A DNA stretch of 64,000 bases. Origin: an uncultured Acidobacteriia bacterium. Lineage in GTDB: Bacteria > Acidobacteriota > Terriglobia > Bryobacterales > Bryobacteraceae. Below are positions 15,735 through 24,576 of this stretch, one piece after another. The stretch spans positions 1 to 64,000 of the forward strand of contig CAIQWJ010000054.1 of the NCBI GenBank assembly GCA_903875575.1. The letters run 5' to 3'. Each line of letters starts with the position of its first letter. Within the stretch, counting starts at the first letter, position 1. The translations under genes were made by a program, and so were the position numbers. The notes beneath the pieces are model-generated. The model was given only the letters and a program-made list of their open reading frames with translations. It ran no database searches and was not told where the DNA came from.

Positions 15735-17552
15735 CTACAGCCGGCAAATCAGCAATTCGCGCTCGTACACGATCTCCGGCGGCAGGTGATCGTGCAGTTC
15801 GATAAACAGCTCCTCGTGCCCGATCACTTCGCTCTTCCAGGCCGCCCGGTCGAACGACTGTAACGCATCGAATTTCTCCTGCGGGAAGTCCATCCCCGTC
15901 CAGTCGATGTCCTCATAATGCGGCATCCACCCGATCGGCGTTTCCTTGCCTACGGCGCGGCCTTTGGCACGGTCCACGATCCACTTCAGCACCCGCATGT
16001 TGTCGCGGAAGCCAGGCCAGATGAAGTTGCCTTCCGCGTCTTTACGGAACCAGTTCACATGGAAAATTCTCGGCGTCTCGCTCAGCACGCGCTGCACTTT
16101 CAGCCAATGTCGGAAATAATCGCCCATGTGATAGCCGCAGAACGGGAGCATCGCCATCGGATCGCGGCGCACCTTGCCTACCGCGCCCGCTGCTGCCGCT
16201 GTTGTTTCCGAGCCCATCGTCGCGCCGGTGTAAACGCCCGCGCTCCAGTTGAAGGCCTGATAAACGAGTGGCATGGTAGTCGCACGCCGGCCGCCGAAAA
16301 TGATCGCGCTGATCGGCACGCCTTCGGGCGATTCCCAGGCCGGATCGATCGTAGGACACTGCGAAGCCGGTGCCGTGAAGCGCGAATTCGGATGCGCCGC
16401 CTTCGCGCCGGTTTCCTTCGCAATCGCCGGAGTCCATTTCTTACCCTGCCAGTCGGTACACTCGGCCGGCGGTTCCTTCGTCATGCCTTCCCACCAGATG
16501 CCGCCATCGGGGGTTAGTGCCACGTTGGTGAAAATCGTATTTTTCGCCAATGAGGCCATCGCGTTCGGGTTGGTCTGTTCGGAAGTTCCGGGTGCCACAC
16601 CAAAGAAACCCGCTTCCGGATTAATGGCGCGCAAGCGTCCCGTCGCATCGGGTTTGATCCAGGCGATATCGTCGCCGACAGTCCAGACCTTCCAGCCGGC
16701 AAAGCTGTCCGGCGGCACCAGCATGGCGAAATTCGTTTTGCCGCAGGCGCTGGGAAAGGCGGCAGCCACGTAGGTCTTCTCGCCTTCGGGATTTTCCACG
16801 CCCAGAATCAGCATGTGTTCCGCCAGCCAGCCTTCGTCGCGCGCCATGTTCGAAGCAATTCGCAGCGCGAAACACTTCTTGCCGAGCAGCGCGTTGCCGC
16901 CGTAGCCGGAACCATAGGACCAGATCTCGCGCGTTTCCGGGAAATGCACGATGTACTTTTCTTTATTGCAGGGCCATGCGACATCGGCCTGGCCGGGCGC
17001 GAGCGGCGCACCCACGGAGTGCATGCAGGGCACCACGCGCTTCTCGTTTTTGTCGATCTCCGCGAACACCGGCAGCCCGATCCGCGCCATGATCCGCATA
17101 TTCACCACGACATACGGCGAATCGGTCAACTGCACGCCGATTTGGGACATGGGCGAACCCACCGGTCCCATGCTGAAAGGCAGCACGTACATGGTTCGTC
17201 CGCGCATGCAGCCATCGAACAGGCTCTTCAGCTTCTTCCGCATCTCGAACGGCGGGAACCAGTTGTTCGTCGGACCCGCACCGTCTTTGGAGAGCGAACA
17301 GATGAAGGTTCTGTCCTCCACGCGCGCGACGTCGTTGGCGTCAGAGCGGGCGTAGAAACAGCCCGGCCACAGCTTCTCATTGAGCTTGGTGAGGGTTCCG
17401 CCCGCGACCATTTCTGCGCAGAGCTGGTCGTATTCGGCCTGGGAACCGTCCACCCAGTAAATGGAAGCTGGCTTGGTGAGGGCGGCCATCTTTTCCACCC
17501 ACTTGCGGAGGTTAGTGTTCTTGCTGAGAGGGAGTGAGGTATCGCGGGGCAT
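15735..17552 (-). CDS. pckG: phosphoenolpyruvate carboxykinase (GTP)
   Basis: A 605-residue cytoplasmic enzyme that interconverts oxaloacetate and phosphoenolpyruvate using GTP, the entry step of gluconeogenesis. The length fits the GTP-dependent class. The nucleotide-binding P-loop is [13 protein letters not shown], with the metal region [13 protein letters not shown] downstream of it, and the N-terminal half has the [20 protein letters not shown] substrate segment. All motifs are intact. It lies downstream of the LacD-like aldolase on the same strand, separated by 129 bp containing an inverted repeat, so the two carbon-metabolism genes may be separately transcribed. Confidence 0.96.
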   Translation of the reverse strand: MPRDTSLPLSKNTNLRKWVEKMAALTKPASIYWVDGSQAEYDQLCAEMVAGGTLTKLNEKLWPGCFYARSDANDVARVEDRTFICSLSKDGAGPTNNWFPPFEMRKKLKSLFDGCMRGRTMYVLPFSMGPVGSPMSQIGVQLTDSPYVVVNMRIMARIGLPVFAEIDKNEKRVVPCMHSVGAPLAPGQADVAWPCNKEKYIVHFPETREIWSYGSGYGGNALLGKKCFALRIASNMARDEGWLAEHMLILGVENPEGEKTYVAAAFPSACGKTNFAMLVPPDSFAGWKVWTVGDDIAWIKPDATGRLRAINPEAGFFGVAPGTSEQTNPNAMASLAKNTIFTNVALTPDGGIWWEGMTKEPPAECTDWQGKKWTPAIAKETGAKAAHPNSRFTAPASQCPTIDPAWESPEGVPISAIIFGGRRATTMPLVYQAFNWSAGVYTGATMGSETTAAAAGAVGKVRRDPMAMLPFCGYHMGDYFRHWLKVQRVLSETPRIFHVNWFRKDAEGNFIWPGFRDNMRVLKWIVDRAKGRAVGKETPIGWMPHYEDIDWTGMDFPQEKFDALQSFDRAAWKSEVIGHEELFIELHDHLPPEIVYERELLICRL

Positions 17553-17584
17553 TTGAGGGGTTCCTTACCGTGAAAAAAGCTATA

Positions 17585-17659
17585 GCCACAGATGAACGCA
17601 GATGCACACAGATAAGAATTGAAAACTCTTATCCGCGTTTATCTGTGTCCATCCGTGGC
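17585..17659. repeat. inverted repeat of CAGAT-type dispersed element
   Basis: Two 32-bp arms (17585-17616 and 17628-17659) match at 25 of 32 positions in inverted orientation around an 11-bp loop. Each arm is built from short units of the form CACAGATGAAC/CACAGATAAG. It lies between the aldolase and pckG. The transcript could form a long hairpin, but there is no T-run, so it is called a repeat and not a terminator. Confidence 0.7.
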
Positions 17660-17681
17660 CATTACTCTTCGGATGCTGCAA

Positions 17682-18686
17682 CTAAGCGGTGATCCCGGCC
17701 TTGCCATACCACGGCTTGGCCGAGGCGATGGCGGTATTCACAGCTTCAATGTTCTTGAGACCTTCGGTATTCAGCCAGGCTTCCAGTGCAGCCGCACCCT
17801 TCTCGCCGTAGATCTTGATGCCGTCCTGCCATGTGGCACGACCGCAGAGAACGCCGGAGTAATCCGTGCCGCTTTCGGCAGCCAGGGTCAGATTTTCAAT
17901 GAAGACGTGGTTGGCAACGCCCGCGCTGAGATAGATGAACGGCTTGGTCGCCACCGCGGCGGCGCTGCGGAACAGGTCCAGAGCCTCGGCGCGCGTGTAG
18001 GCAAACGGTCCCTTGCAGACGCTGCTGCCTTCCACGAAAACCGGGTTGATCGGCACTTCCACCTTCAGCACGTCGACCTTGTACTGGTCCTTCGAGAATT
18101 CGGCCATGGCACCGGTCACCAGCGCCGGCTTCAGTTTCGCGAATTCGATGCCCTTTTCGTCCCCGCCCTTGTGGTCATACACGATGAATTCGAGGAAGAA
18201 CGGGATGTCGTTGGCTTCGCATTCGGCACCGACGCGTTCCACGAAAGCGTGCTTCACGTCGTTGATGTCCGCATCGTCCGCAGGAGTGTAATAGAGCAAA
18301 ATCTTGACGGCATCGCCGCCCATATCTTTAATGCGCTTGGCCGAAACGTGCGGCAGCAGATCGGGCAGGCGGCCAGGCTTCGAAAAGTCGTAACCGGTCT
18401 CTTCATAGGCCAGCAGCAAGCCGGCATTTTTGGAGCGAGCCGCGGCGGCGGGGAGACCGAATTCCGGGTCGAGGAGGATTGCGCTGGCGTGCGGGGTCAG
18501 CACGCGGCTCACGATGACTTTGAACTCTTCCATCATCGAGTTCGGAACCTGATCCTGCGGAATGCCTTTAGCGGCGGCGATTGATTTCTTGAGGCTGCCG
18601 CGCTGATCCATTGCGGCGGCGGCGATTACACCCTTGTCGTTCGACAGGGCTTTCATGTGTTGAAGCTTGCCAGGAGAGAGACTCAT
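17682..18686 (-). CDS. tagatose-1,6-bisphosphate aldolase-like class I aldolase
   Basis: A 334-residue protein of the LacD/AraD-like class I aldolase group. It has AAAMDQRGSLKKSI near the N-terminus, VKILLYYTPADDA, and VDVLKVEVPINPVF, whose lysine is the expected Schiff-base residue. LacD enzymes split tagatose or fructose bisphosphate into dihydroxyacetone phosphate and glyceraldehyde 3-phosphate; here it could also act as a fructose-bisphosphate aldolase, since no other tagatose genes are present. pckG lies downstream on the same strand, which fits a role in gluconeogenesis. Confidence 0.85.
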   Translation of the reverse strand: MSLSPGKLQHMKALSNDKGVIAAAAMDQRGSLKKSIAAAKGIPQDQVPNSMMEEFKVIVSRVLTPHASAILLDPEFGLPAAAARSKNAGLLLAYEETGYDFSKPGRLPDLLPHVSAKRIKDMGGDAVKILLYYTPADDADINDVKHAFVERVGAECEANDIPFFLEFIVYDHKGGDEKGIEFAKLKPALVTGAMAEFSKDQYKVDVLKVEVPINPVFVEGSSVCKGPFAYTRAEALDLFRSAAAVATKPFIYLSAGVANHVFIENLTLAAESGTDYSGVLCGRATWQDGIKIYGEKGAAALEAWLNTEGLKNIEAVNTAIASAKPWYGKAGITA

Positions 18687-18792
18687 GGCAACCAGTTTAT
18701 CAAGGGGTTTTTCGGGAGCCGGAAAACCGGGGTGATTGGTTCAACCGAACGGAACGCGTCAGCATTAGTAGAATTGGGAAACGTTCCGCGTC

Positions 18793-21700
18793 ATGTCATC
18801 CCGCATTGCCACCAAACTCTCTCACGTTTTCAGCTCTGCGATCAAATCCCGCGGCGCGGACTACTACAGGCGCGGTCTGGTCCGGTCCCTTACCGGCACC
18901 AGCGTGAGTGCCGATGCCAAAGTGCGGGGCTCCAGCGTGTACGAAGTTTCCATCTTCTGGAGTCCGGATGCCCTCACTCTCTCCTGCACCTGCCCTTATT
19001 TCGATTCCGGCCCTTGTAAGCATCTCTGGGCGGTGGTGCTTGCTGCCGACGGGCGGGGTTTTCTCGACGGCGTTGGTCCTTTTGAGGAAGTGATCCTCGA
19101 TTCCGACGACGAGGGGGACCCGTTCGAAGCGGATGAAGACGAATCGGATGAAGACGAATCGGATGAAGACGAAACCGTCGGGTTTCCCGGTGCCGAATCC
19201 GCTTCCCGCCATCTCGCACTGGTTTCTCCCCCCGCGCCTCCGGCAGCCCGGGCCTTTGGGCCCCACTACTGGAAGAACCGCATCACCGCCTCGACCAACG
19301 AAGTCGTCCCCGAACCCAATCGCCAATGGCCGGTCAATCGGGAGCTTCTCTATATCGTGGAATCGAGGTCCAGTGTCGTAAGAGGTCACGTCGTCCTCAC
19401 CCTGTGCACGCACGACCGCAAACAGAACGGCGAAGCCGGGAAAATTCGAGAGGCCAGTCTCTATCGCAGCCAGATCCATTCGTTGCCGGTCGAGGCGGAT
19501 CGGGAAGTCCTGTCCGCGCTGATTGGCGGCAGCGAGTTGCACGGCTTCGGCCTGTATATGGGGGAATCGAATTACACTTCGGTCTCCGCCTCTCAACTGA
19601 TCCGCTACCCGCTTTCCGGAATTGTGCTCCCTCTGGCGGCCCGCACCGGGCGTTGCTTCCTGCGCACGGGCCCGGAACCGGAGGATTTGAAGTCGCTGGC
19701 ATGGGACGAAGCTGGGCCTTGGACCTTTGAACTCGAAGTGCGCCCGGATGAGGCACCACTGGGTAGCGGCAAACCAGGCTGGCTTGTGGCCGGAGTTTTA
19801 CGCCGGGACGGGCACACGATGGACATCGCCGAACCCGACCTGTTAACACCCGGAGGCCATGTATTTGCGAACGGCCTGGTCGCTCCCGTCAAAGCTGCGC
19901 CAGCCGATGCCGCGTTGAGAAATGACGTCGCCCGTCGCGACTGGATGCTGCCGATGCGGCGCGATGGTCACATCCGCGTCCCTGCGGAAGACGGCGGCGA
20001 ATTGATTGCTACCCTGCTTTCCACTCCGGGGCTGCCGAAGCTGGAACTGCCGCCGGAGCTTCAATTCGTGGAGGCTGCGCCGACGCCGCGTCCCTGCCTG
20101 CGCATTCAGTCCGGGGAAAAGCAACATTACACCGCCCGCCTGAAGGCGCTGTTGACTTTCGACTACGATGGTCTTTCTATCAAAGCGTTTGAAAAGCTGC
20201 CTGGCCTGTACGATGCGGCCGCATCCCGCTATGTACGCCGCGATCGCGTCGCCGAGCAAAATGCCATGACATGGCTGGAAGCCACCGGCTTCAAATTCCA
20301 CACTCCGGATTACTACCAGCAGGAGCCTCGCTGGGAACTGGCGCCGACAAAACTTCCTCTCGCGGTCCGCACGCTCCTCCAGGAAGGCTGGCACGTCGAG
20401 GCGGATGGCAAAGCGTTCCGGAGTCCGGGCTCGTTCCAGATGACCGTGTCCAGCGGAGTCGATTGGTTTGAACTGCATGCCAACGTGGCGTATGGCGGAA
20501 CCTCGGCAGGGCTGCCACAACTGCTGGCAGCTCTGCAGCGCGGTGAGAATACCGTGCTTCTCGCCGACGGAAGCCTTGGTCTCATGCCCGAAGAATGGCT
20601 GCGACGCATCGGCACCATCGTGGCCATGGGCACGGGCGCGCAGGGCGCGGACCACATACGGTTTCGTCGCAGTCAGGCGGGTCTTCTGGACGCGCTGCTG
20701 GCCACGCAGCCGGAGGCCACTTTCGATAAAGTCTTCGCCCGTGTCCGCGACGAACTGAGTGCCTTCCGCAGTATCGAAGCGGTCTCCCAGCCAGTCGGCT
20801 TCGTCGGCCAGCTTCGCGATTACCAGCGTGAAGGCCTGGGCTGGATGGAGTTTCTCCGTCGCTTCTCATTCGGCGGTTGCCTCGCCGACGATATGGGCGT
20901 AGGCAAGACCGCGCAGGTGCTGGCGCTGCTGGAAAGCAGACGGGATCAGTCCGCGAATGGCGGGAAGCGGAAGAAGGGCAGTCCCGGCCATGTTCATAAG
21001 CCGTCGCTGGTGGTGGTGCCCCGCTCGCTGCTCTTCAACTGGAGGCAGGAGGCGGCGCGCTTCACTCCGCAGCTGCGCGTGCTCGATTACACGGGCCTGA
21101 GCCGGGATGCAGGCGATTTCTCCGCCTGGGATCTGGTCCTCACCACTTATGGAACGCTGCGCCGCGATGCCGTTCTTTTGAAGGACGTTGCATTCGATTA
21201 CGTGATTCTCGACGAAGCGCAGGCTATCAAGAACGCGGGAACGGAGTCGTCCAAAGCGGTGCGGCTGCTCCAGTGCGAGCACCGCCTCGCACTCAGCGGG
21301 ACCCCCATCGAAAACCATCTGGGCGAGTTGTGGTCGCTGTTCGAGTTTCTGAATCCTGGGATGCTTGGTGCCGCCGGCGTGTTTAAGCTGACGGCTTCCG
21401 GTGGCAGGGTCATCGACGAGGATTCACGGCGGCTCCTCAGTCAGGCGTTGCGCCCCTTCATTCTGCGCCGCACCAAGGCGCAGGTGGCGAAAGAACTGCC
21501 TGCCAAAACCGAACAGACTATTTATTGCGAACTGGAGCCAAAGCAGCGCAAGCTGTATGACGAACTGCGGAAGCATTACCGTGACAGCCTGTTGAACAGC
21601 ATTGAGACGCGCGGCCTGGCGAAATCGAAGATCATGGTGCTGGAAGCGCTGCTACGTTTGCGCCAGGCCGCCTGTCACCCGGGTCTGATCGATGTCAAGC

Positions 21701-22221
21701 GCTCTGGCGAAACGAGCGCAAAGCTGGAAGCGCTGATGGAGCAGTTGCGCGAGGTTCTGTCGGAAGGCCACAAGGCGCTTGTGTTTTCGCAGTTCACCAG
21801 TCTATTGAAGATTGTGCGGGCCAAGCTCGATGCCGATGGCGTCGTGTACGAGTATCTCGATGGTAAGACCAGGGACCGCCAGGCTTGCGTGGAACGCTTT
21901 CAGAACGACCCGGCCTGCAGTCTGTTTCTGATCAGTCTCAAGGCGGGCGGCCTCGGTCTCAATCTGACCGCCGCCGAATATGTCTTCCTGCTCGATCCAT
22001 GGTGGAATCCGGCGGTCGAGGCGCAGGCGGTGGATCGGGCGCACCGTATCGGACAGTTGCGACCGGTTTTCGCTTACCGGTTGATTGCGCGCGACACAGT
22101 TGAGGAAAAAGTGCTGGAGCTTCAGAAGACGAAGCGGGATCTCGCCGATGCGATTATCGGCGAAGACAACGCCCTGATTCGGAATCTGAAACGCGAAGAT
22201 CTGGAACTGCTGCTGTCGTAA
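18793..22221 (+). CDS. SNF2-family helicase with SWIM zinc finger
   Basis: A 1142-residue protein. The SWIM zinc finger is near the N-terminus (Cys65, Cys67, Cys75, His77 in CTCPYFDSGPCKHLW), followed by an acidic linker made from a repeated DEDES unit (residues about 108-130). The SNF2 ATPase occupies about 670-1130: DDMGVGKTAQ (Walker A), ILDEAQ (Walker B), SGTPIENHLGELWSLFEFL, LISLKAGGLGLNL and RAHRIGQ. Such proteins are ATP-driven DNA translocases that remodel protein-DNA or RNA polymerase complexes. It stands alone, with no methyltransferase or nuclease of a defence system beside it. The stop is followed by a 9-bp inverted repeat. Confidence 0.93.
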   Translation: MSSRIATKLSHVFSSAIKSRGADYYRRGLVRSLTGTSVSADAKVRGSSVYEVSIFWSPDALTLSCTCPYFDSGPCKHLWAVVLAADGRGFLDGVGPFEEVILDSDDEGDPFEADEDESDEDESDEDETVGFPGAESASRHLALVSPPAPPAARAFGPHYWKNRITASTNEVVPEPNRQWPVNRELLYIVESRSSVVRGHVVLTLCTHDRKQNGEAGKIREASLYRSQIHSLPVEADREVLSALIGGSELHGFGLYMGESNYTSVSASQLIRYPLSGIVLPLAARTGRCFLRTGPEPEDLKSLAWDEAGPWTFELEVRPDEAPLGSGKPGWLVAGVLRRDGHTMDIAEPDLLTPGGHVFANGLVAPVKAAPADAALRNDVARRDWMLPMRRDGHIRVPAEDGGELIATLLSTPGLPKLELPPELQFVEAAPTPRPCLRIQSGEKQHYTARLKALLTFDYDGLSIKAFEKLPGLYDAAASRYVRRDRVAEQNAMTWLEATGFKFHTPDYYQQEPRWELAPTKLPLAVRTLLQEGWHVEADGKAFRSPGSFQMTVSSGVDWFELHANVAYGGTSAGLPQLLAALQRGENTVLLADGSLGLMPEEWLRRIGTIVAMGTGAQGADHIRFRRSQAGLLDALLATQPEATFDKVFARVRDELSAFRSIEAVSQPVGFVGQLRDYQREGLGWMEFLRRFSFGGCLADDMGVGKTAQVLALLESRRDQSANGGKRKKGSPGHVHKPSLVVVPRSLLFNWRQEAARFTPQLRVLDYTGLSRDAGDFSAWDLVLTTYGTLRRDAVLLKDVAFDYVILDEAQAIKNAGTESSKAVRLLQCEHRLALSGTPIENHLGELWSLFEFLNPGMLGAAGVFKLTASGGRVIDEDSRRLLSQALRPFILRRTKAQVAKELPAKTEQTIYCELEPKQRKLYDELRKHYRDSLLNSIETRGLAKSKIMVLEALLRLRQAACHPGLIDVKRSGETSAKLEALMEQLREVLSEGHKALVFSQFTSLLKIVRAKLDADGVVYEYLDGKTRDRQACVERFQNDPACSLFLISLKAGGLGLNLTAAEYVFLLDPWWNPAVEAQAVDRAHRIGQLRPVFAYRLIARDTVEEKVLELQKTKRDLADAIIGEDNALIRNLKREDLELLLS
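19132..19173 (+). repeat. 15-bp tandem repeat inside the SNF2 gene
   Basis: The unit GATGAAGACGAATCG occurs nearly three times in tandem, in frame, and encodes the acidic DEDES linker between the SWIM finger and the helicase. Because 15 is a multiple of three, copy changes would keep the frame. Confidence 0.8.
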
Positions 22222-22249
22222 TCGGGTGCCGACGGGCTCGCGGCAGACC

Positions 22250-22277
22250 CGCTTCGCCGAACAGCGCAGGCGAAGCG
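22250..22277. terminator. inverted repeat between convergent genes (possible terminator)
   Basis: CGCTTCGCC and GGCGAAGCG form perfect 9-bp arms around a 10-nt loop, 28 bp after the SNF2 stop and before the convergent RES gene's stop. There is no T-run on either strand, so intrinsic termination is only a possibility. Confidence 0.3.
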
Positions 22278-22353
22278 CAGCTCCGCATCGGCAAAACAAC
22301 ATCCTGCGGGCACTGCGAAACAGGCCTTCGGCGCTGGCTTCCGCCATCCGGCG

Positions 22354-22818
22354 CTACCGGCGGGCGTACATACGCAGGTCGAATTCGAATGGCGTGGGCG
22401 TCTTGATTTTGAGTTTGCGAAAGTCGCCGTGTGCGGGATTCAACAGGACGTTCCATTCGCCCCGAATGGCTGCGGAGGGCACCAGCAGCGCGGCGCTCTT
22501 ACCCGAACGAACCCATTCGTTGCCGAACTTGTGGAGCAATTCGTCGCGGCTTTCGTGCCAGCCAGCCGGCAGTGACTTCAGTGGGAGCGTTTCTACGGAA
22601 ACCTTTTCCGGCACCTCCCCTTCAATCGAGACCAGATCCGGCGAGCGGAAGCCCGGTTCCAGATTCACGAAGGTCTCCACCGCGGCCAAAGCCAGCGACG
22701 TCGAGGCGTAGACAACGGGCACTCCCCGGGTGTTCCAGCGCCCGCCGTAGAGCCGGGCACCCTCGCCGGTGGCGGCCTTTTCGGCATACACCGCACGGCA
22801 GACTCGCCAAAAACGCAT
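22354..22818 (-). CDS. RES-domain toxin
   Basis: A 154-residue protein with the RES fold: FWRVCRAVYAEKAATGEGARLYGGRWN, then YASTSLALAAVETFVNLEP with the conserved Glu and Ser region, ending NPAHGDFRKLKI. RES toxins degrade NAD+ and stop growth. The ATG shares one base with the antitoxin stop (TAATG), so translation is coupled. It is the second gene of a RES-Xre toxin-antitoxin operon. Confidence 0.9.
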   Translation of the reverse strand: MRFWRVCRAVYAEKAATGEGARLYGGRWNTRGVPVVYASTSLALAAVETFVNLEPGFRSPDLVSIEGEVPEKVSVETLPLKSLPAGWHESRDELLHKFGNEWVRSGKSAALLVPSAAIRGEWNVLLNPAHGDFRKLKIKTPTPFEFDLRMYARR

Positions 22819-23243
22819 TAACTATAGACGCCGTAAGCGATGCGCCCCAGAATATCTTCCACCATGCGCGAACCCGCGTCGGTGTCGAGTTGGTCGATCG
22901 GGATTTCGCCGCCGAGTGCCCGGTTCGGAGCTTTGAGCCATTGGATGGCGTTTTGCTTATCGCCGATTAGCTCCACTGCAAGCGAGAAGATGCGTGCCAT
23001 GCGAAAGGCGCGATCCGATTCTGCCGGTGTGAGTCGCGATCCTTCACTCAGACGGCGTGTCAGGGTGCGCTGTGGAATACCAAGTTTGCGGGATAATGCT
23101 CCGCTGCCGATGCCAAGTGCAGCCGCCAGCGATGTAATGGCACCCGTCGGCAGACCCTTGCGAATGATCTGCGCAAAATCTTCCACTCCGGTGAATGGTT
23201 GCCCGAGCGTTAATTGCCCGCCTAAGACTTCTACGACTTCCAT
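22818..23243 (-). CDS. Xre/MbcA/ParS-type antitoxin (DUF2384)
   Basis: A 141-residue protein with a divergent helix-turn-helix (LAAALGIGSGALSRKLGIPQRTLTRRL) and the C-terminal MbcA/ParS toxin-binding region (AIQWLKAPNRALGGEIPIDQLDT). It neutralises the RES toxin encoded directly downstream. CAGGAGG lies 6 nt before the ATG, a strong ribosome site. The promoter and a nested palindrome are upstream at 23264-23292, fitting autorepression. Confidence 0.93.
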   Translation of the reverse strand: MEVVEVLGGQLTLGQPFTGVEDFAQIIRKGLPTGAITSLAAALGIGSGALSRKLGIPQRTLTRRLSEGSRLTPAESDRAFRMARIFSLAVELIGDKQNAIQWLKAPNRALGGEIPIDQLDTDAGSRMVEDILGRIAYGVYS

Positions 23244-23263
23244 GTATGGCCTCCTGACTATTT

Positions 23264-23292
23264 ATTATACGCCATATGGCCATATCGATCAA
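23264..23292 (-). promoter_or_regulatory. RES-Xre promoter with embedded palindromes
   Basis: On the minus strand TTGATC (23287-23292) and a consensus TATAAT (23264-23269) are exactly 17 bp apart. The spacer holds the perfect palindromes GCCATATGGC (23271-23280) and ATATGGCCATAT (23274-23285), a natural operator for the Xre antitoxin. The -35 end lies 5 bp before the stop codon of the upstream enolase-superfamily gene. Confidence 0.7.
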
Positions 23293-23296
23293 GTCA

Positions 23297-24535
23297 CTAC
23301 CAGTTCGTAATCGACCCATCCGGCCGGAAGTAAGTCTGTGCCCGGTTGGTGTCGTACTGCGTGATTTCCAGCGCCGGGGTGAGTTGTTTCATATCCAGTT
23401 CCACGCCCAATCCAGGCCGGTTGTTCGGATAAAGCTTACCGTCTTTGAAGTCGCAGCAGACGGGAAGGTGCGGCAAAGGGCGCCCGGCGTAGCTGTACTC
23501 CATCAGCAGCGGGCCGGAGAATGTGCCGAGCGAATTCACCAGCGCCGCCGTCGCGATAGGACCGGTGAAGTGCGGCACGATGCCGACAAAGTGTGTCTCG
23601 CAGATGGCCGCGACCTTCATCATTTCCGTGATGCCGCCCACGTTGGGGAGCGTGGCGCGCATGTAATCGATATCGTGATTCTCCACGAGTTTGTTGAAGT
23701 CCCAGCGTCCACCCCACTCCTCGCCTGCAGCGATTGGCACCTTGACCATGGTGCGGAGTTTTGGCAGATCGTCATTGAAGGCCTCGGCGCGAACCGGATC
23801 TTCCACGAAATACGGTGCCGTTCCTTCGATCAGATTGCAGCCGCGCACGGCGTCGATCAGGTCGAAGCGCTGGTGGAAGTCGATACAAAAATCGCCGTTC
23901 TTGCCGACGCCGTCACGCACCTGCACGCACTGGTCGTAGAGTTGGTTCAGCTTCTGGTGAGTGTTGAAGGTGGTGTTCGCGGGTGTATCGGCTGCGCCCA
24001 TGCGGAATGCGCGGTAACCTGCGGCAACGGTAGCCGCCGCCAGATCCTTCAGCGGCATGTTCGGCGTGACTCCCGGCACTACTCCGCCCGTGTTGTAGCA
24101 CTCGCAGTAATTGCGCGTGGTGCCGCCAAGGATTTCGTGCACCGGAACCTGAAGCGCCTTGCCGCGAATGTCCCAGAGCGCGAGATCGAGTGCTCCGAGC
24201 GCGTCCTGTTTTTCGCGGCCTGGCGGATAGAAGAAAGAGCGCGACATATCCTGCCATAGCCGCTCTATGTATTGCGGATCCTGCCCGATCAAACGCCCGG
24301 CGCATTGCTTCAGCGTGTCGGGAAAGCCACCTTCGCCGATACCCGTGATGCCAGCGTCGGTCTCGATGGTGACCACCATATTCGACTGATTGAACAAGGG
24401 GTTCGGGTTTGGCACCGTATAGGCCCGCACCCGGGTGATCTTCATCTTCGGCAGCGCTGCCTGCAGTAAGGGCAGATGGGTCAGGCCCGCGGCGGATGCG
24501 GCTGCGAGCGACTTGAGAAAGGTTCGTCGGTCCAT
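23297..24535 (-). CDS. mandelate racemase/muconate lactonising (enolase superfamily) enzyme, Tat-exported
   Basis: A 412-residue protein. The N-terminus MDRRTFLKSLAAASAAG is a twin-arginine signal, so the folded enzyme is exported. The barrel has the superfamily metal ligands: Asp in FCIDFHQRFD, Glu in YFVEDPVRAE and Glu in IAAGEEWGGR, with the general base His in GIVPHFTGP. This combination is closest to sugar-acid dehydratases such as galactonate or mannonate dehydratase; the exact substrate cannot be read from sequence. An exported dehydratase is unusual but known in acidobacteria and planctomycetes with Tat-tagged enzymes. Confidence 0.88.
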   Translation of the reverse strand: MDRRTFLKSLAAASAAGLTHLPLLQAALPKMKITRVRAYTVPNPNPLFNQSNMVVTIETDAGITGIGEGGFPDTLKQCAGRLIGQDPQYIERLWQDMSRSFFYPPGREKQDALGALDLALWDIRGKALQVPVHEILGGTTRNYCECYNTGGVVPGVTPNMPLKDLAAATVAAGYRAFRMGAADTPANTTFNTHQKLNQLYDQCVQVRDGVGKNGDFCIDFHQRFDLIDAVRGCNLIEGTAPYFVEDPVRAEAFNDDLPKLRTMVKVPIAAGEEWGGRWDFNKLVENHDIDYMRATLPNVGGITEMMKVAAICETHFVGIVPHFTGPIATAALVNSLGTFSGPLLMEYSYAGRPLPHLPVCCDFKDGKLYPNNRPGLGVELDMKQLTPALEITQYDTNRAQTYFRPDGSITNW

Positions 24536-24576
24536 CGGGTTCTCCGTTGGGCCAGTATATCCCCTTTGCGTAAGTA

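Noticed and set aside
18974-19219. Minus-strand Arg-rich frame with HPIRLHPIRLHP repeats
   Set aside because: It is the antisense image of the acidic DEDES repeat in the SNF2 gene.
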